A stretch of 49,530 nucleotides of DNA, from NCBI RefSeq assembly GCF_020215705.1, contig NZ_JAIWNB010000045.1:1-49530 (forward strand). Direction: 5' to 3'. Below the pieces are notes generated by a model, which was not told where the DNA came from, made no database searches, and worked only from the letters and a program-made list of their open reading frames with translations. Below are positions 41,620 to 49,530 of this stretch, in pieces. The number at the start of each line of letters is the position of its first letter. Positions within the stretch are counted from its first letter, which is position 1. Source of the DNA: Nonomuraea aurantiaca (lineage in GTDB: Bacteria; Actinomycetota; Actinomycetes; Streptosporangiales; Streptosporangiaceae). The position numbers and the translations under genes are program-made.

Positions 41620-42705
41620 ATGAAACGAACCCTGCTGGGCGGCGCGCTCGCCGGGGTCGTTCTCGTTTACTCACCTGCTGCGGCAGGTGCCGAGGCAAAG
41701 ACCCCCTGGCCGCCAGGCCAGACGGTCACCGACTATACGGCGAGCGGTACATATTCTCGAGCAGCGGTGCGGACCCCATCCGCGGCTGCTCGTGAATGCA
41801 TTCCCGTTTACTGCCTGCCGCCGAGCATTCAATTGATTGCGCCGCCGGTCCACGTCGAGCCCGGCACGATCCCGCTGTGCGCATGGCTTCACGTCCCCCA
41901 ATCGCTCTGCAAGGTGCCGCGGGGTCCTGCGGGCCCGCCGGGACCCGCGGGTCCGCCCGGCCCAGCAGGACCCGCGGGTCCCCAGGGACAACCTGGGCTA
42001 GACGGCCTCCCCGGTCCTGCCGGTCCTGCCGGTCCTGCCGGTCCTGAGGGTCCTGCCGGTCCTGCCGGTCCTGCCGGTCCTGAGGGTGCTCCGGGTCTTC
42101 CGGGTCCTGAGGGTCCTGCCGGTCCTGCCGGTCCTGAGGGTGCTCCGGGTCTTCCGGGTCCTGAGGGTCCTGCTGGCCCTGCCGGTCCTGAGGGTGCTCC
42201 GGGTCTTCCGGGTCCTGAGGGACCTGAGGGTCCTGCTGGCCCTGCCGGTCCTACCGGTCCTACCGGTCCTACCGGTCCTGAGGGTCCTGCCGGTCCTGCC
42301 GGTCCTGAGGGTGCTCCGGGTCTTCCGGGTCCTGAGGGACCTGAGGGTCCTGCCGGTCCTGCCGGTCCTGCCGGTCCTGAGGGTGCTCCGGGTCTTCCGG
42401 GTCCTGAGGGACCTGAGGGACCTGCCGGCCCTGCCGGTCCTGAGGGTGCTCCGGGTCTTCCGGGTCCTGAGGGACCTGAGGGACCTGCCGGCCCTGCCGG
42501 TCCTGAGGGTGCTCCGGGTCTTCCGGGTCCTGAGGGACCTGAGGGACCTGAGGGTCCTGCTGGCCCTGCCGGTCCTCCCGGTCCTCAGGGTCCTCCCGGT
42601 TCGTCGGGGGTCCCCACCGTCACCAGTCAGATCCCCGTTCTCGCGGCGTATCCGTGTACTGGAGCGATGGGGTTCGGGTGGGTCTACCCCGTTTGCAGCG
42701 ATTGA
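41620..42705 (+). CDS. Secreted collagen-like protein
   Basis: 361 residues. Signal peptide MKRTLLGGALAGVVLVYSPA then AAGAEA. A ~75-residue region with four cysteines (CIPVYCLPP, LCAWLHVPQSLC) precedes 77 uninterrupted Gly-X-Y triplets. The C-terminal tail has two cysteines (PCTGAMGFGWVYPVC). Pro at X and Glu or Ala at Y dominate, consistent with a triple helix stabilised by charge, without hydroxyproline. ATG 41620 is preferred; GTG 41608 is possible. No sortase motif, so it is released or cross-linked. A perfect terminator follows. Confidence 0.9.
   Translation: MKRTLLGGALAGVVLVYSPAAAGAEAKTPWPPGQTVTDYTASGTYSRAAVRTPSAAARECIPVYCLPPSIQLIAPPVHVEPGTIPLCAWLHVPQSLCKVPRGPAGPPGPAGPPGPAGPAGPQGQPGLDGLPGPAGPAGPAGPEGPAGPAGPAGPEGAPGLPGPEGPAGPAGPEGAPGLPGPEGPAGPAGPEGAPGLPGPEGPEGPAGPAGPTGPTGPTGPEGPAGPAGPEGAPGLPGPEGPEGPAGPAGPAGPEGAPGLPGPEGPEGPAGPAGPEGAPGLPGPEGPEGPAGPAGPEGAPGLPGPEGPEGPEGPAGPAGPPGPQGPPGSSGVPTVTSQIPVLAAYPCTGAMGFGWVYPVCSD
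41923..42615 (+). repeat. Collagen-coding tandem repeat array
   Basis: 693 bp of 9-bp-based repeats. The higher-order unit encodes GPEGAPGLPGPEGPAGPA (54 bp) or a version with an added GPE; it recurs about seven times with almost no synonymous differences. Codons GGT-CCT dominate, unlike the GC3-rich genes around, so the array expanded recently. Confidence 0.9.
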
Positions 42706-42737
42706 TCGCTCTCTGGGGCCTGACAAGGTAGATGACT

Positions 42738-42773
42738 GAAGAGGTGTGTGCCGCAGGCGGCACACACCTCTTC
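42738..42773 (+). terminator. Perfect 16-bp hairpin terminator
   Basis: GAAGAGGTGTGTGCCG (42738-42753) pairs exactly with 42758-42773 around a CAGG loop, 33 bp after the collagen-like gene, and is followed by CGTTTCC. Confidence 0.9.
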
Positions 42774-43177
42774 CGTTTCCGTATTGGGACGCATTCCGAC
42801 TCGTGACCAGCGGGAGCGGCGGCCTCGGACACCAGGTGCTCAATCTGCTCGGCAGTCCGGCCCGCACGGGTAACGCTGTTGTTCTCGGCCATCACTGCTT
42901 TCGACCCTCGACCCTGGACTCCTGATCACGAAGGATCACGTGGTGGCCACTCCCCATCCATGATGCCACCCGGCTGCGGGCTGAGCCTCTTTCGCTCCCA
43001 TGACGGCGGACCGCTGGTCACAGCGTGATCGTGAGTGGGGCGTTCGCCTGACAGCGCGGGAAACCCCTGGTAGGAGAGTTGATCCCCACAATCATGGCCC
43101 TCGCACCCAGAGGCTTCGGATGCTGTTCTATGGTAAGTATTCAGCCGCTGCGCGGCCCGGAGTCTCTTGATCGCGTA
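42774..43177. other. Gene-free stretch before IS66 remnant
   Basis: A possible minus-strand gene start (ATG 42892, MAENNSVTRAGRTAEQIEHL) runs for about 35 plausible codons and then into the collagen gene's terminator, so it is at best a truncated gene. Nothing else is seen. Confidence 0.4.
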
Positions 43178-44229
43178 GTGTGATCGTATTGGGGTGTGCG
43201 TGAGTGCGGCAGTCGCTGCGGTGTCAGGCGATCGCCGGGTCGGGCGGCATCCAGAGCTTGCCGAGGAGCGCGTCACGCAGGACGGTCATCACATCGACCC
43301 CGTGCTTGATCGCGGTGGACAGGTAGCCGCGCACGGCGTACCGGTGCCGGGTGTTGGGCCTCTGAACGGAGCCGGCCCGAGATCTTCTGGTGGGTCTTGG
43401 CCGGCCGAAGATCCCTCTCCGCTTGGTTGTTCGTCGGGGGAATCTGCAGGTCATGGGCGAAACACAGGACATCGTCGGCGCGGTCACGCAAGACTTCCAA
43501 CAAGACGCGGCCGATCGGCTGAGTGACGGTCTTGGCCGGGCCTGGCAGGCGCCTGACCTGTGATAGGCCGACGGCGACCCCGCCGCGGAACATCTTCGTG
43601 AACATCGCCAACGTGCCCGCCGGGATCGCTGTACGCCCCTGCTCACGGGCGAGGTTGGCGGCGTGGATCAGGCCGCGCAGCACCATCTGAAGCTGCCGGG
43701 GCCAGCGCGCGGTGGGATAGGTTTCTGCACAATCTTCAAGATCGCGGATCAAGTGCGTCACCCCCAGATCGGCCGCCTCGCCCAGGTCGGACCCGCACGC
43801 ACACGGCCCTTGCGGGAAGTGCTCGGTGATGTCTTCGGGGCGATCTGATCCGACCAGGCCAACGCCGTCCCCTCGGCACCGGGCTGCTTGCCGGGCCTGC
43901 GCTTACCCGCCTGCCTGTTCTTCGCCGCACGTTTCTTGAGCACAGTACGGCCCAGCAGATCATCGACCGACGGTGGCATCCCGGAGTTACCGCTGTTGCG
44001 CGAGATGAGCCGTTCCAGGCTGGCCATCCGCTCGCGCAGCTGCGCGTTCTCCTTCTCCAGGATCGCCACGCGCTCGCGCAGTGCGGCGTTCTCGGCCAGG
44101 AGGGCGCGCGTCAGAGCGATCAACTCCTCGCGGGACATCTCCTCCAGGCCGGACACCAGACGATCACATCACCATCGACCCAATTGATCAAAGTGACGGA
44201 CGGTCACACACCCAACCGGAAGATCACAC
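43178..44229 (-). mobile_element. IS66-family element, internally deleted
   Basis: Ends 43178-43204 and 44203-44229 form an imperfect ~27-bp terminal inverted repeat (GTGTGATC, then GGGTGTG and GTGA). At ~1.05 kb it is well short of a complete IS66 element and lacks its accessory orfs. No matching target duplication is seen. Confidence 0.75.
43224..44156 (-). pseudogene. IS66 transposase, deleted and frameshifted
   Basis: The N-terminus is a leucine-zipper/coiled coil (LRERVAILEKENAQLRERMA) followed by SRNSGNSGMPPSVDDLLGR, typical of IS66 TnpC. The C-terminus has the DDE-domain end (LQIPPTNNQAERDLRPAKTH, YLSTAIKHGVDVMTVLRDAL). Roughly 170 residues in the middle, including the first catalytic Asp, are gone and three frames are needed. 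Inactive. Confidence 0.85.
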
Positions 44230-44539
44230 CCTGCACACGGCCTGAATATTTACGTTCTATGGTGCTGTCGTCGATTTCCGCGCCAACGCTGAACGGCATG
44301 GCCGACCTGATCCGAAGGCATGCCAAGTGATCGGGCGCCCGCGGGGTCGTCCGCCTAGAAGCTCGATCACCCGGTCCCATTGGCCGGCGCCGCGTGTGGC
44401 GAATAGCTGAGACTCATAGGCGGTGCCCATCAGACGGGAGAAACACCCTCAGACCGAGGCGGCAGTATCTGTCGATCCGCTCCAACGAGCGCCTGGTCAA
44501 TGCCGGCGCAGTCACCTCGGTGGGCAGCCGGGACGAACC
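44230..44539. other. Short stretch of uncertain debris
   Basis: A plus-strand tail LSSISAPTLNGMADLIRRHA followed by K and stop (near 44268-44330) looks like a transposase C-terminus but I cannot place the family. The rest holds no gene. Confidence 0.35.
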
Positions 44540-44880
44540 CAATGAGATGAGTCGGCGGCGGGAATCTCACCCGCCGCCGCTCTCGGAACCGTGCGTAACA
44601 GTCTCACGTTACACGGCTACCATTGTTGAACCAGCAGGCAATGCTCCATGCCGCCACCGGACGCAGGTGCCAGGATAGGCCGAGGCGATCTCGGCGAGAT
44701 TCTGGCGGACCTCACGAGGAGCCCGACGGCATCCTTTGAACTTCCTCTGGCCCACTTCGCCAGAAATGGGTTGATCCACTGCTCCAAGAAACATATCAAC
44801 CTGGACTTGTAGTACGCCCGTAGTAGTTGATCCATCCCGCCACGAAGAGGTTTCCTTGTGGCGATTTCCTGGAAACTCAC
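44540..44880 (-). mobile_element. 3' end of a group II intron (maturase tail, domains V and VI)
   Basis: On the minus strand, two frames give INPFLAKWA and QRKFKGCRRAPREVRQNLAE then RWRHGALPAGSTMVAV, the C-terminal X-domain end of bacterial group II intron reverse transcriptases. Next comes a domain V-like hairpin (about 44618 to 44585, AGCCGTGT through CGCACGGTTC, with the catalytic AGC). A 10-bp GC hairpin (44579-44553) is in the place of domain VI. The 5' part is missing nearby, so the intron is dead. Confidence 0.75.
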
Positions 44881-44949
44881 CGGGGAGACCCGACTTGAGT
44901 CTCCCGCCCCATGGTCGAGCGGGTCTGCTTGTCCGGACGCAGGTTCAGG

Positions 44950-45150
44950 CCGAACTGCCGCACTGGGCCTTCACCCGCCGTGCCCGCGACTCCGGTCCGT
45001 TTCTCTCCATGGGGTCGATCGGCGATTGCTTCGACAACGCGATCACCGAGTCGCTCTGGGGCCGGATGCAGACCGAGCTGCTCCACCGCCCTGCAGCTGC
45101 GCACCCCGATCGAGTACGAGATGCTCTACCCGCACACCCGTCTGGCGTAA
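44950..45150 (+). pseudogene. IS3-family transposase fragment (OrfB end)
   Basis: FTRRARDSGPFLSMGSIGDC then FDNAITESLWGRMQTELLHR is the DDE-domain block around the catalytic Glu of IS3-type OrfB. It jumps, after a deletion and frameshift, to RTPIEYEMLYPHTRLA, the usual C-terminus. About 30 codons are missing between. Confidence 0.85.
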
Positions 45151-45277
45151 GAGTCAAACAAGCCGACTCCATGGAACTCGGGGCACGTCAGAGTCTCCAC
45201 CGGCCCCGGTCCGGTGGAAGGCGGCGCTGCCACGAGTTGGGCCCGCGAGAGCGCCGCCTATCTTCCTGCTAGGCAGG

Positions 45278-45631
45278 TCAGAGGCCGAGACCAAGCCCCA
45301 CACCGACGCCGACGCCCAGGCCCAGGCCGTGGCCGCTGCCGGCCCCGTAGCCGGCCCCGTAGCCGACGCCGCTGCCGGCCCCGTAGCCCGCACCAGCTCC
45401 GTAACCGGCTCCGTAGCCCGCGGTGGCTCCGTAGCCGTAGACGGTGGGGCAGACGGGGCGGACGACGGGGACCAGCGTTGGGACGACCGCCACGCCACAG
45501 GTGCAGCAGTCGGCCTGAACGGAGGCCGTGGCGCGGCTTGCGTGCCCCGACGCCTCGGCGGAGGCCGCGGCGGCAGGGGATAGGACGGCAATGCCGATGC
45601 ATGCCGTAGTGACCAGAAGGCGGCGAATCAT
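45278..45631 (-). CDS. Secreted Gly/Tyr-rich repeat protein
   Basis: 117 residues. Signal peptide MIRRLLVTTACIGIAVLSPA (cleavage near AAASAEA). A short cysteine cluster (DCCTCGVAV, then VCPTVYGYG) leads into Gly-Tyr-Ala-Gly repeats (YGAGYGAGAGYGAGSGVGYG) and a Gly-Leu-Gly-Val end. Such composition is known from elastomeric or cell-surface proteins. GGGAGA lies before ATG 45631. No family recognised. Confidence 0.7.
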   Translation of the reverse strand: MIRRLLVTTACIGIAVLSPAAAASAEASGHASRATASVQADCCTCGVAVVPTLVPVVRPVCPTVYGYGATAGYGAGYGAGAGYGAGSGVGYGAGYGAGSGHGLGLGVGVGVGLGLGL

Positions 45632-46354
45632 GTCTGAATTCTCCCTGTAGTAAATCGCCGCAACAGCCCGTCCGTGCGCGGACTGCGTTGAACAGCGATT
45701 ACCGAATGTGACCGCTCAGAGAGTACCCAACGGTTGAACAGGTATAAGGGTCGATGGCGGTCAGATAACGGCAATGGTTGAGGCGTTAGGGCCAAATAAA
45801 GCTCGGTACAATGCAAAGCCTGTCCGATGGCATACATTTGGTTTCTATCGGCTATTTCCATAAAGTTTGCAGGTCAGTGCCATCGCTGCGGCTCTGTGCG
45901 ATCCGGGGATGCCTCGCCGAACAATCTCGTATCCCTGAGAGTCGGCCAGTCCTTTGTTTCCCGACATGGTCAGTTAGGTCTGAATTGCCGGTAATGTCGT
46001 GAATTGCCGCCTATCATGCTCGCTTGGCCTCGCCGAGGGGATCGCTCGACTCCTTTGAGGGGGTCGAGTTATGGAGAGAGCCGCGATGAAGGCCACCGCC
46101 GAGTACCGGCTCGGGTGGCCCGTCAGCGGTTGACGGGGTTTCTGTCTCCCACAGAACTAGCCAGTCCGATCTCAGGTCCGTGACTCGGATCGACCGGGGT
46201 GCAGGCCCGGTCAGTGGTGTCCGGATGCTGCCCAAATAGACCGCCAGAGACGGTATGGCAAAGCGCGAACTGCCCGGTTGATTGTGCTCGCAGTTGCTTC
46301 CCGGCGCGGCGTAAGCATTCACGCCGAGCGCATTCCGGTGCTGGGTGATCGCGA
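45632..46354. other. Region without a confident gene
   Basis: About 720 bp, lower in GC near 45780-45870 where the promoter of the Gly/Tyr-rich gene should lie. The minus-strand frame at 46014-46322 is arginine/serine/proline-rich without family signal. The same DNA could be structured RNA of the intron whose 3' end lies at 44.5-44.9 kb, but I cannot show it. Confidence 0.4.
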
Positions 46355-46441
46355 GCTGTGATCGTCTTCGGGCGTGGGGCGCTGCGGATTGTGGCGGGAT
46401 TCAGGCCGGCGTCGGGTCGGGTGGCATCCAGGCGTGGCCGA
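46355..46441 (-). mobile_element. Second IS66 end fragment
   Basis: CTGTGATCGTCTTCGGGCG, the stop region GATTCAGGCCGGCGTCGGGT and the codons for GHAWMPPDPTPA parallel 43178-43262 of the IS66 remnant (KLWMPPDPAIA). Only the outer ~85 bp remains. Confidence 0.65.
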
Positions 46442-46537
46442 GAAGGGACCTACACCGGCACGTACGGCTACTACCGCTACCGGGTGAACGCCTCCAGTGG
46501 TTCCGGCCCCTACCTTCTGGGTTACAAGGCGCCGTAG
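46442..46537 (+). pseudogene. C-terminal fragment of a secreted-type protein
   Basis: Thirty-one residues, EGTYTGTYGYYRYRVNASSG then SGPYLLGYKAP and stop, read like the last strands of a beta-sandwich (pre-peptidase C-terminal type) domain. It is cut off by the IS66 end just before it. Confidence 0.5.
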
Positions 46538-46624
46538 CGTTCCACGCTGCTCGCTCGCCTTCTCATCGAAGGGCGTCTAAAATAGCGCTATAAGGACTGC
46601 TAAAATAGCCGACCGCGGCTGAGC

Positions 46625-48328
46625 TCATTCCTCGCCCCTGACCGCAGGAGGCCCGTCCCCTGGACGAGTTGATTGCTCAAAGGCGGCCACCGCGGTCGGC
46701 AGCGTCGGAAACAGGTACTCAGGACCGATCGCGGCAGCAAGCCCGTAGGCATCGAGTGAGGTGCGCAGGTCCTGCTTGACCCGGGCCATCGCGAACACGA
46801 TGCCCCGGCGGACCAGCTCGGCGCGCAACGCCTCGACGGCGTCCAAGGCGGTGACATCCACCTCGACGTTGGCCTCGACATTGAGCACGAACCAGGAGAC
46901 CTCGCCCTCATGCTGGTCGACGGCGCCCAGAGCGCGGCGCCGGAAATCCTGGGCGTTGGCGAAGAAGAGCGGGGAATCGTAGCGGTAGACGACCAAGCCG
47001 GGTACCGTACGCGCCTCGGGATAGTCGTCGACGTCGTGCATGCCGGCCAGCCCCGGCACGAGGCCCAGGATCGCGTCGTGGGGGCGGGCCACGCGGGCCA
47101 GCATCTCGGCCACGGACAGAGCGACCGCGAGCAGCACCCCGTACAGGATGTCGAAGACCAGTACCCCGGCGAACGCACCGAGAGCGAGCAGCAGTTCGCT
47201 GCGCCTGAAGGCGGCCAGCCTGCGGAACTCGGCCAGGTCGATCAGTCGGAAAGCCGCGTAGACGACGATGGCGCCGAGCGCGGCGGCGGGGAAGTGGGTG
47301 AGCAACGGCCCGGCGAACAACAGCACCGCGACCACTCCCGCCAGGGCCACCAGGGAGTACAGCTGGGTGCGGCTGCCCGCCGCGTCGCCGAGTGCGGTAC
47401 GGCTGCCGCTGCTGCTGACCGGGAACCCGCGCAGCAGCCCGGCGCCCACGTTGGCCACGCCGAAGGCGAGCAGCTCCTGGTTGGCGTTGATCTCCTGGTT
47501 GTGCCTGGCGGAGAAGGAGCGCGCGGTGAGCATGTTGTCGCTGTAGCCCACCAGGAGCACGCCGAGGGCAGGCAGCACCAGTTCGCTGAACTCGCTCAGG
47601 GCCGGCATGGCTGGAGTCGGCACCCCGGAGGGGATCGTGCCGACCACCTTGATCCCATAGCGTTCCAGCCCGAAGACCGTGACGCAGCCGGTGGCCAGCA
47701 GCACGGCGAGGAGTGGCGCGGGTGCCCGTGGCCAGCGCCACTGCAACAGGAACAGGAAGGCCAGGACGGTCACGGCCAGCAGCAGCGTCCACGGATGCAA
47801 CTGTGGCAACCCACCGGCGAAGGAGGCCAGTTGGTCACGGAAGGTGTCGCCGGACACCGAGGTCCTGGTGAGCTTGCCCAGCTGGCTGACGATCATGATG
47901 ACCGCCACGCCGGCCAGGTAGCCGACCAGGATGGGCTTGGACAGCAGATCGGCGACGAACCCCAGCCGCAGCAGCCAGCAGACCAGCGCGAGCAGCCCGA
48001 CGATGACGGCCAGACCGGCCGCGAGCGCTGCGTACCTGCCCGGATCGGCCCCGGCCAGCGGGCCGATGGCGGCGGCTGTCATGAGCGCGGTCGTCGACTC
48101 GGGACCGATCGACAGCTGCCGGGAGGAACCGAGGAACGCGTACAGCGCCAGCGGGGCCAGACTGGCCCACAGCCCGGCCACGGGAGGCAACCCGGCGACC
48201 GTGGCGTACGCCATGACCTGGGGGACCAGGTAGGCAGCCACGGTGAGCCCGGCCAGCAGATCACCGCGCAGCCATGCGCGCTGATACCCGGTCAGAAATG
48301 AGGTCACATTCTGCTTTGTATCGCACAC
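46625..48328 (-). CDS. SulP-family anion transporter with STAS domain
   Basis: A 567-residue permease for sulfate, bicarbonate or another anion. The membrane domain (residues ~15-425, 14 segments expected) shows the SulP signatures YLVPQVMAYATVAGLPPVAG and FPVSSSGSRTALGDAAGSRT. The C-terminal STAS domain (~440-550) includes YRYDSPLFFANAQDF and a regulatory helix. GTG 48328 with AGGGG five bases before it; GTG 48307 is an alternative. It starts seven bases after a truncated ABC gene, so it may depend on that gene's old promoter. Confidence 0.9.
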   Translation of the reverse strand: MCDTKQNVTSFLTGYQRAWLRGDLLAGLTVAAYLVPQVMAYATVAGLPPVAGLWASLAPLALYAFLGSSRQLSIGPESTTALMTAAAIGPLAGADPGRYAALAAGLAVIVGLLALVCWLLRLGFVADLLSKPILVGYLAGVAVIMIVSQLGKLTRTSVSGDTFRDQLASFAGGLPQLHPWTLLLAVTVLAFLFLLQWRWPRAPAPLLAVLLATGCVTVFGLERYGIKVVGTIPSGVPTPAMPALSEFSELVLPALGVLLVGYSDNMLTARSFSARHNQEINANQELLAFGVANVGAGLLRGFPVSSSGSRTALGDAAGSRTQLYSLVALAGVVAVLLFAGPLLTHFPAAALGAIVVYAAFRLIDLAEFRRLAAFRRSELLLALGAFAGVLVFDILYGVLLAVALSVAEMLARVARPHDAILGLVPGLAGMHDVDDYPEARTVPGLVVYRYDSPLFFANAQDFRRRALGAVDQHEGEVSWFVLNVEANVEVDVTALDAVEALRAELVRRGIVFAMARVKQDLRTSLDAYGLAAAIGPEYLFPTLPTAVAAFEQSTRPGDGPPAVRGEE

Positions 48329-48335
48329 CGAGCCC

Positions 48336-48845
48336 CTAAAGGCTCAGAGCGGTCGTATGCCACCCGGCTACGCCTGCTCGGCCTGCTGGGCGAGCAGGCG
48401 ATGGCGGTTGGCCCGGTTGACCTCCTGCCGACGCGGATCCGGGATGGGGCGCCGCGAGCAGGAGGCGCTGGGTGTACGGATGCTCCGGGTTCGAGGTCAC
48501 GACATCCCCGTCCTCGACGAGTTCCCCTCGGTATATCACCGCCATCCGATGGCTGATGTAGCGCACGACGCCCAGGTCGTGCGACACGAACAGGTAGGCC
48601 ACACCCAGCGACTCCTGCAGCTCGATCAGCAGATCGAGCACGGTCGCCTGGGCCGACAGATCAAGTGCCGACACAGGCTCGTCGCAGACGACGAGCTTCG
48701 GCCGCAGCGCCAGTGCCCGGGCAATCGCGACCCGTTGGCGCTGGCCGCCGCTGAACTCCCGCGCATAGCGGTCCACGGCGTCTTTCGGCAGTTGCACCTT
48801 GTCGAGGAGTTCGCGTACCTGCGCCTGGGCGGCATGACGCTTGAC
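48336..48845 (-). pseudogene. ABC transporter ATP-binding protein, N-terminus lost
   Basis: The last ~170 residues of an oligopeptide-type (DppF/OppF) ATPase: signature FSGGQRQRVAIARALALRPK, Walker B LVVCDEPVSALD, H-loop YLFVSHDLGVVRYISHRMAV, and NPEHPYTQRLL typical of peptide importers. Walker A is absent; at ~48846 the frame passes into IS1380 sequence of opposite orientation. It could not hydrolyse ATP. Confidence 0.85.
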
Positions 48846-48847
48846 GC

Positions 48848-49178
48848 CCGTGATCCAGAGTGGCTCGCCTGGACCGACTCCCTCGATCAAGACGGGCACC
48901 CCTGCCCGGGCTATCACGTGGCCGAGCTGATCGGCCTCAACCAGCGCAAGGGCTGGCCGGACGGGATGCGACTGCTGGTGCGCCGGGTCCGGCCGTCGGC
49001 CGGTCATCGCAAGAACCTCACCGCGTTCGAGACCCGCAGCGGCTGGAAGTACTCGATCATCGCGACCAACATCGGCCGCATGTGGGGCATCGCCGGTTCT
49101 CACCATCCGCAGTGGCTGGATGCCCTGGCTCGCGCGCACGCGGTGGTCGAGGACCGCGTTCGCGTCGGCATGCGAAGG
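48848..49178 (+). pseudogene. IS1380-family transposase internal fragment
   Basis: DPEWLAWTDSLDQDGH, then WPDGMRLLVRRVRPSAGHRK, FETRSGWKYSIIATNI and ALARAHAVVEDRVRVGM match the central DDE region of IS1380-type transposases. Both ends are missing. The fragment separates the ABC gene's remainder from a copied peptidase fragment. Confidence 0.75.
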
Positions 49179-49259
49179 CCCGCCCCAACCGCCCGGGGGA
49201 CATAACGGGCAAGACCGCGAACTCGATGAACGTCAACAAGCCCCTGACGAATCGAGGCG

Positions 49260-49530
49260 AGGAGGAAAAGGACCTCCAGTGCCCCTCGGAGACGACCTCG
49301 ACGGTGCCGTCGGTCACCTTGATGGCCGTCTGGTCGTCGATGGCGTACGCCGGACCCGCGATGCCGGCGGCCCATCTCTCGGCGTCGGCCATGGTGTTTC
49401 CCGGCATGAGCTCGTGTCCCAGGTGCGGGAAGATCGAGAAGTCGACGACCCCTAGGGTGCGGTCGCTTCCGGTGGGCGGCGTCCATTCGACGAAGTAGTC
49501 ACCGATCCGGGGGGTCATCACCATGCTTCC
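49260..49530 (-). pseudogene. Copy of S51 peptidase 3' part at window edge
   Basis: Exact copy of 35071-35341. At this copy the stop codon is replaced, so the frame reads on past GHWRSFSS into unrelated sequence (SPRFVRGLLTF onward). The gene's 5' half would lie beyond the window. Identity of 271 of 271 bases means either a very recent duplication or an assembly that ended in a repeat. Confidence 0.9.

Noticed and set aside
41998..42867. Long antisense frame (Arg/Thr-rich) and a second plus-strand Val/Leu-rich frame across the collagen array
   Set aside because: The 9-bp repeat keeps several frames open at once; only the Gly-X-Y frame has a signal peptide and sensible ends.
46014..46322. 5' half of the group II intron
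   Set aside because: Orientation and position would fit, but I cannot identify the 5' GUGYG end or domain I landmarks.
46910..48301. 463-residue plus-strand frame opposite the SulP gene
   Set aside because: Gln/Gly/His-rich antisense shadow of a well-conserved transporter.

Overview
The window is about 71% GC by eye, uses GTG and TTG starts freely, and has GC-rich third codon positions. It carries a second-type nuo gene set, spore-former-like small secreted proteins and a pSAM2-type integrative element. All of this fits a filamentous actinobacterium of the Streptosporangiales type (Nonomuraea or Streptosporangium relatives); the genus cannot be fixed from the sequence alone.

Left part (1-18.8 kb), mostly ordinary chromosome. 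An unknown membrane protein is followed by a divergent TetR / quinone oxidoreductase pair sharing an operator. A membrane-anchored Ser/Thr kinase is divergent from an operon nuoI-J-K-L-(25-aa ORF)-M-N. That operon encodes the membrane arm and the 2x[4Fe-4S] subunit of a complex I-like machine, with no nuoA-H at this locus. Next come htpX, a NUDIX gene, a class-C-type serine hydrolase, a MarR regulator with its operator, an ankyrin gene interrupted by an in-frame amber codon, yajQ, and several gene relics (kinase, WrbA, monooxygenase, recombinase, sulfotransferase).

Middle part (18.9-31.0 kb): an apparently intact, compact 12.0-kb actinomycete integrative and conjugative element (AICE) inserted in tRNA-Tyr(GUA), bounded by a 47-bp perfect direct repeat (attL/attR). 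In order it carries int-xis-rep (HUH, rolling circle), a small ORF, an FtsK-like DNA translocase (tra), two small genes including the replication/excision activator, a GntR repressor (KorSA type) with repeated operators, three small unknown genes, an XRE-TPR regulator, a NUDIX hydrolase, a putative PD-(D/E)XK/DUF559-like nuclease, a 152-bp noncoding palindrome and one hypothetical gene.

Right part (31-49.5 kb): a graveyard and landing zone. Next to attR lies a second, decayed AICE left end (att-proximal DNA plus broken integrase). Further on come a third integrase tail, a relic of the korSA control region, a deleted korSA and a scrap of rep. Working genes are interspersed: PadR + membrane protein, a RibD-type reductase, an S51 peptidase, a cupin, a NUDIX hydrolase and five small secreted proteins. 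Three of the secreted proteins are Cys-containing structural-looking ones: Pro-rich, collagen-like with 77 uninterrupted Gly-X-Y triplets, and Gly/Tyr-rich. Transposable relics include IS66, IS3, IS1380 and the 3' end of a group II intron. A SulP transporter lies just downstream of a truncated ABC ATPase gene. The window ends inside a 271-bp exact copy of the peptidase gene's 3' part.
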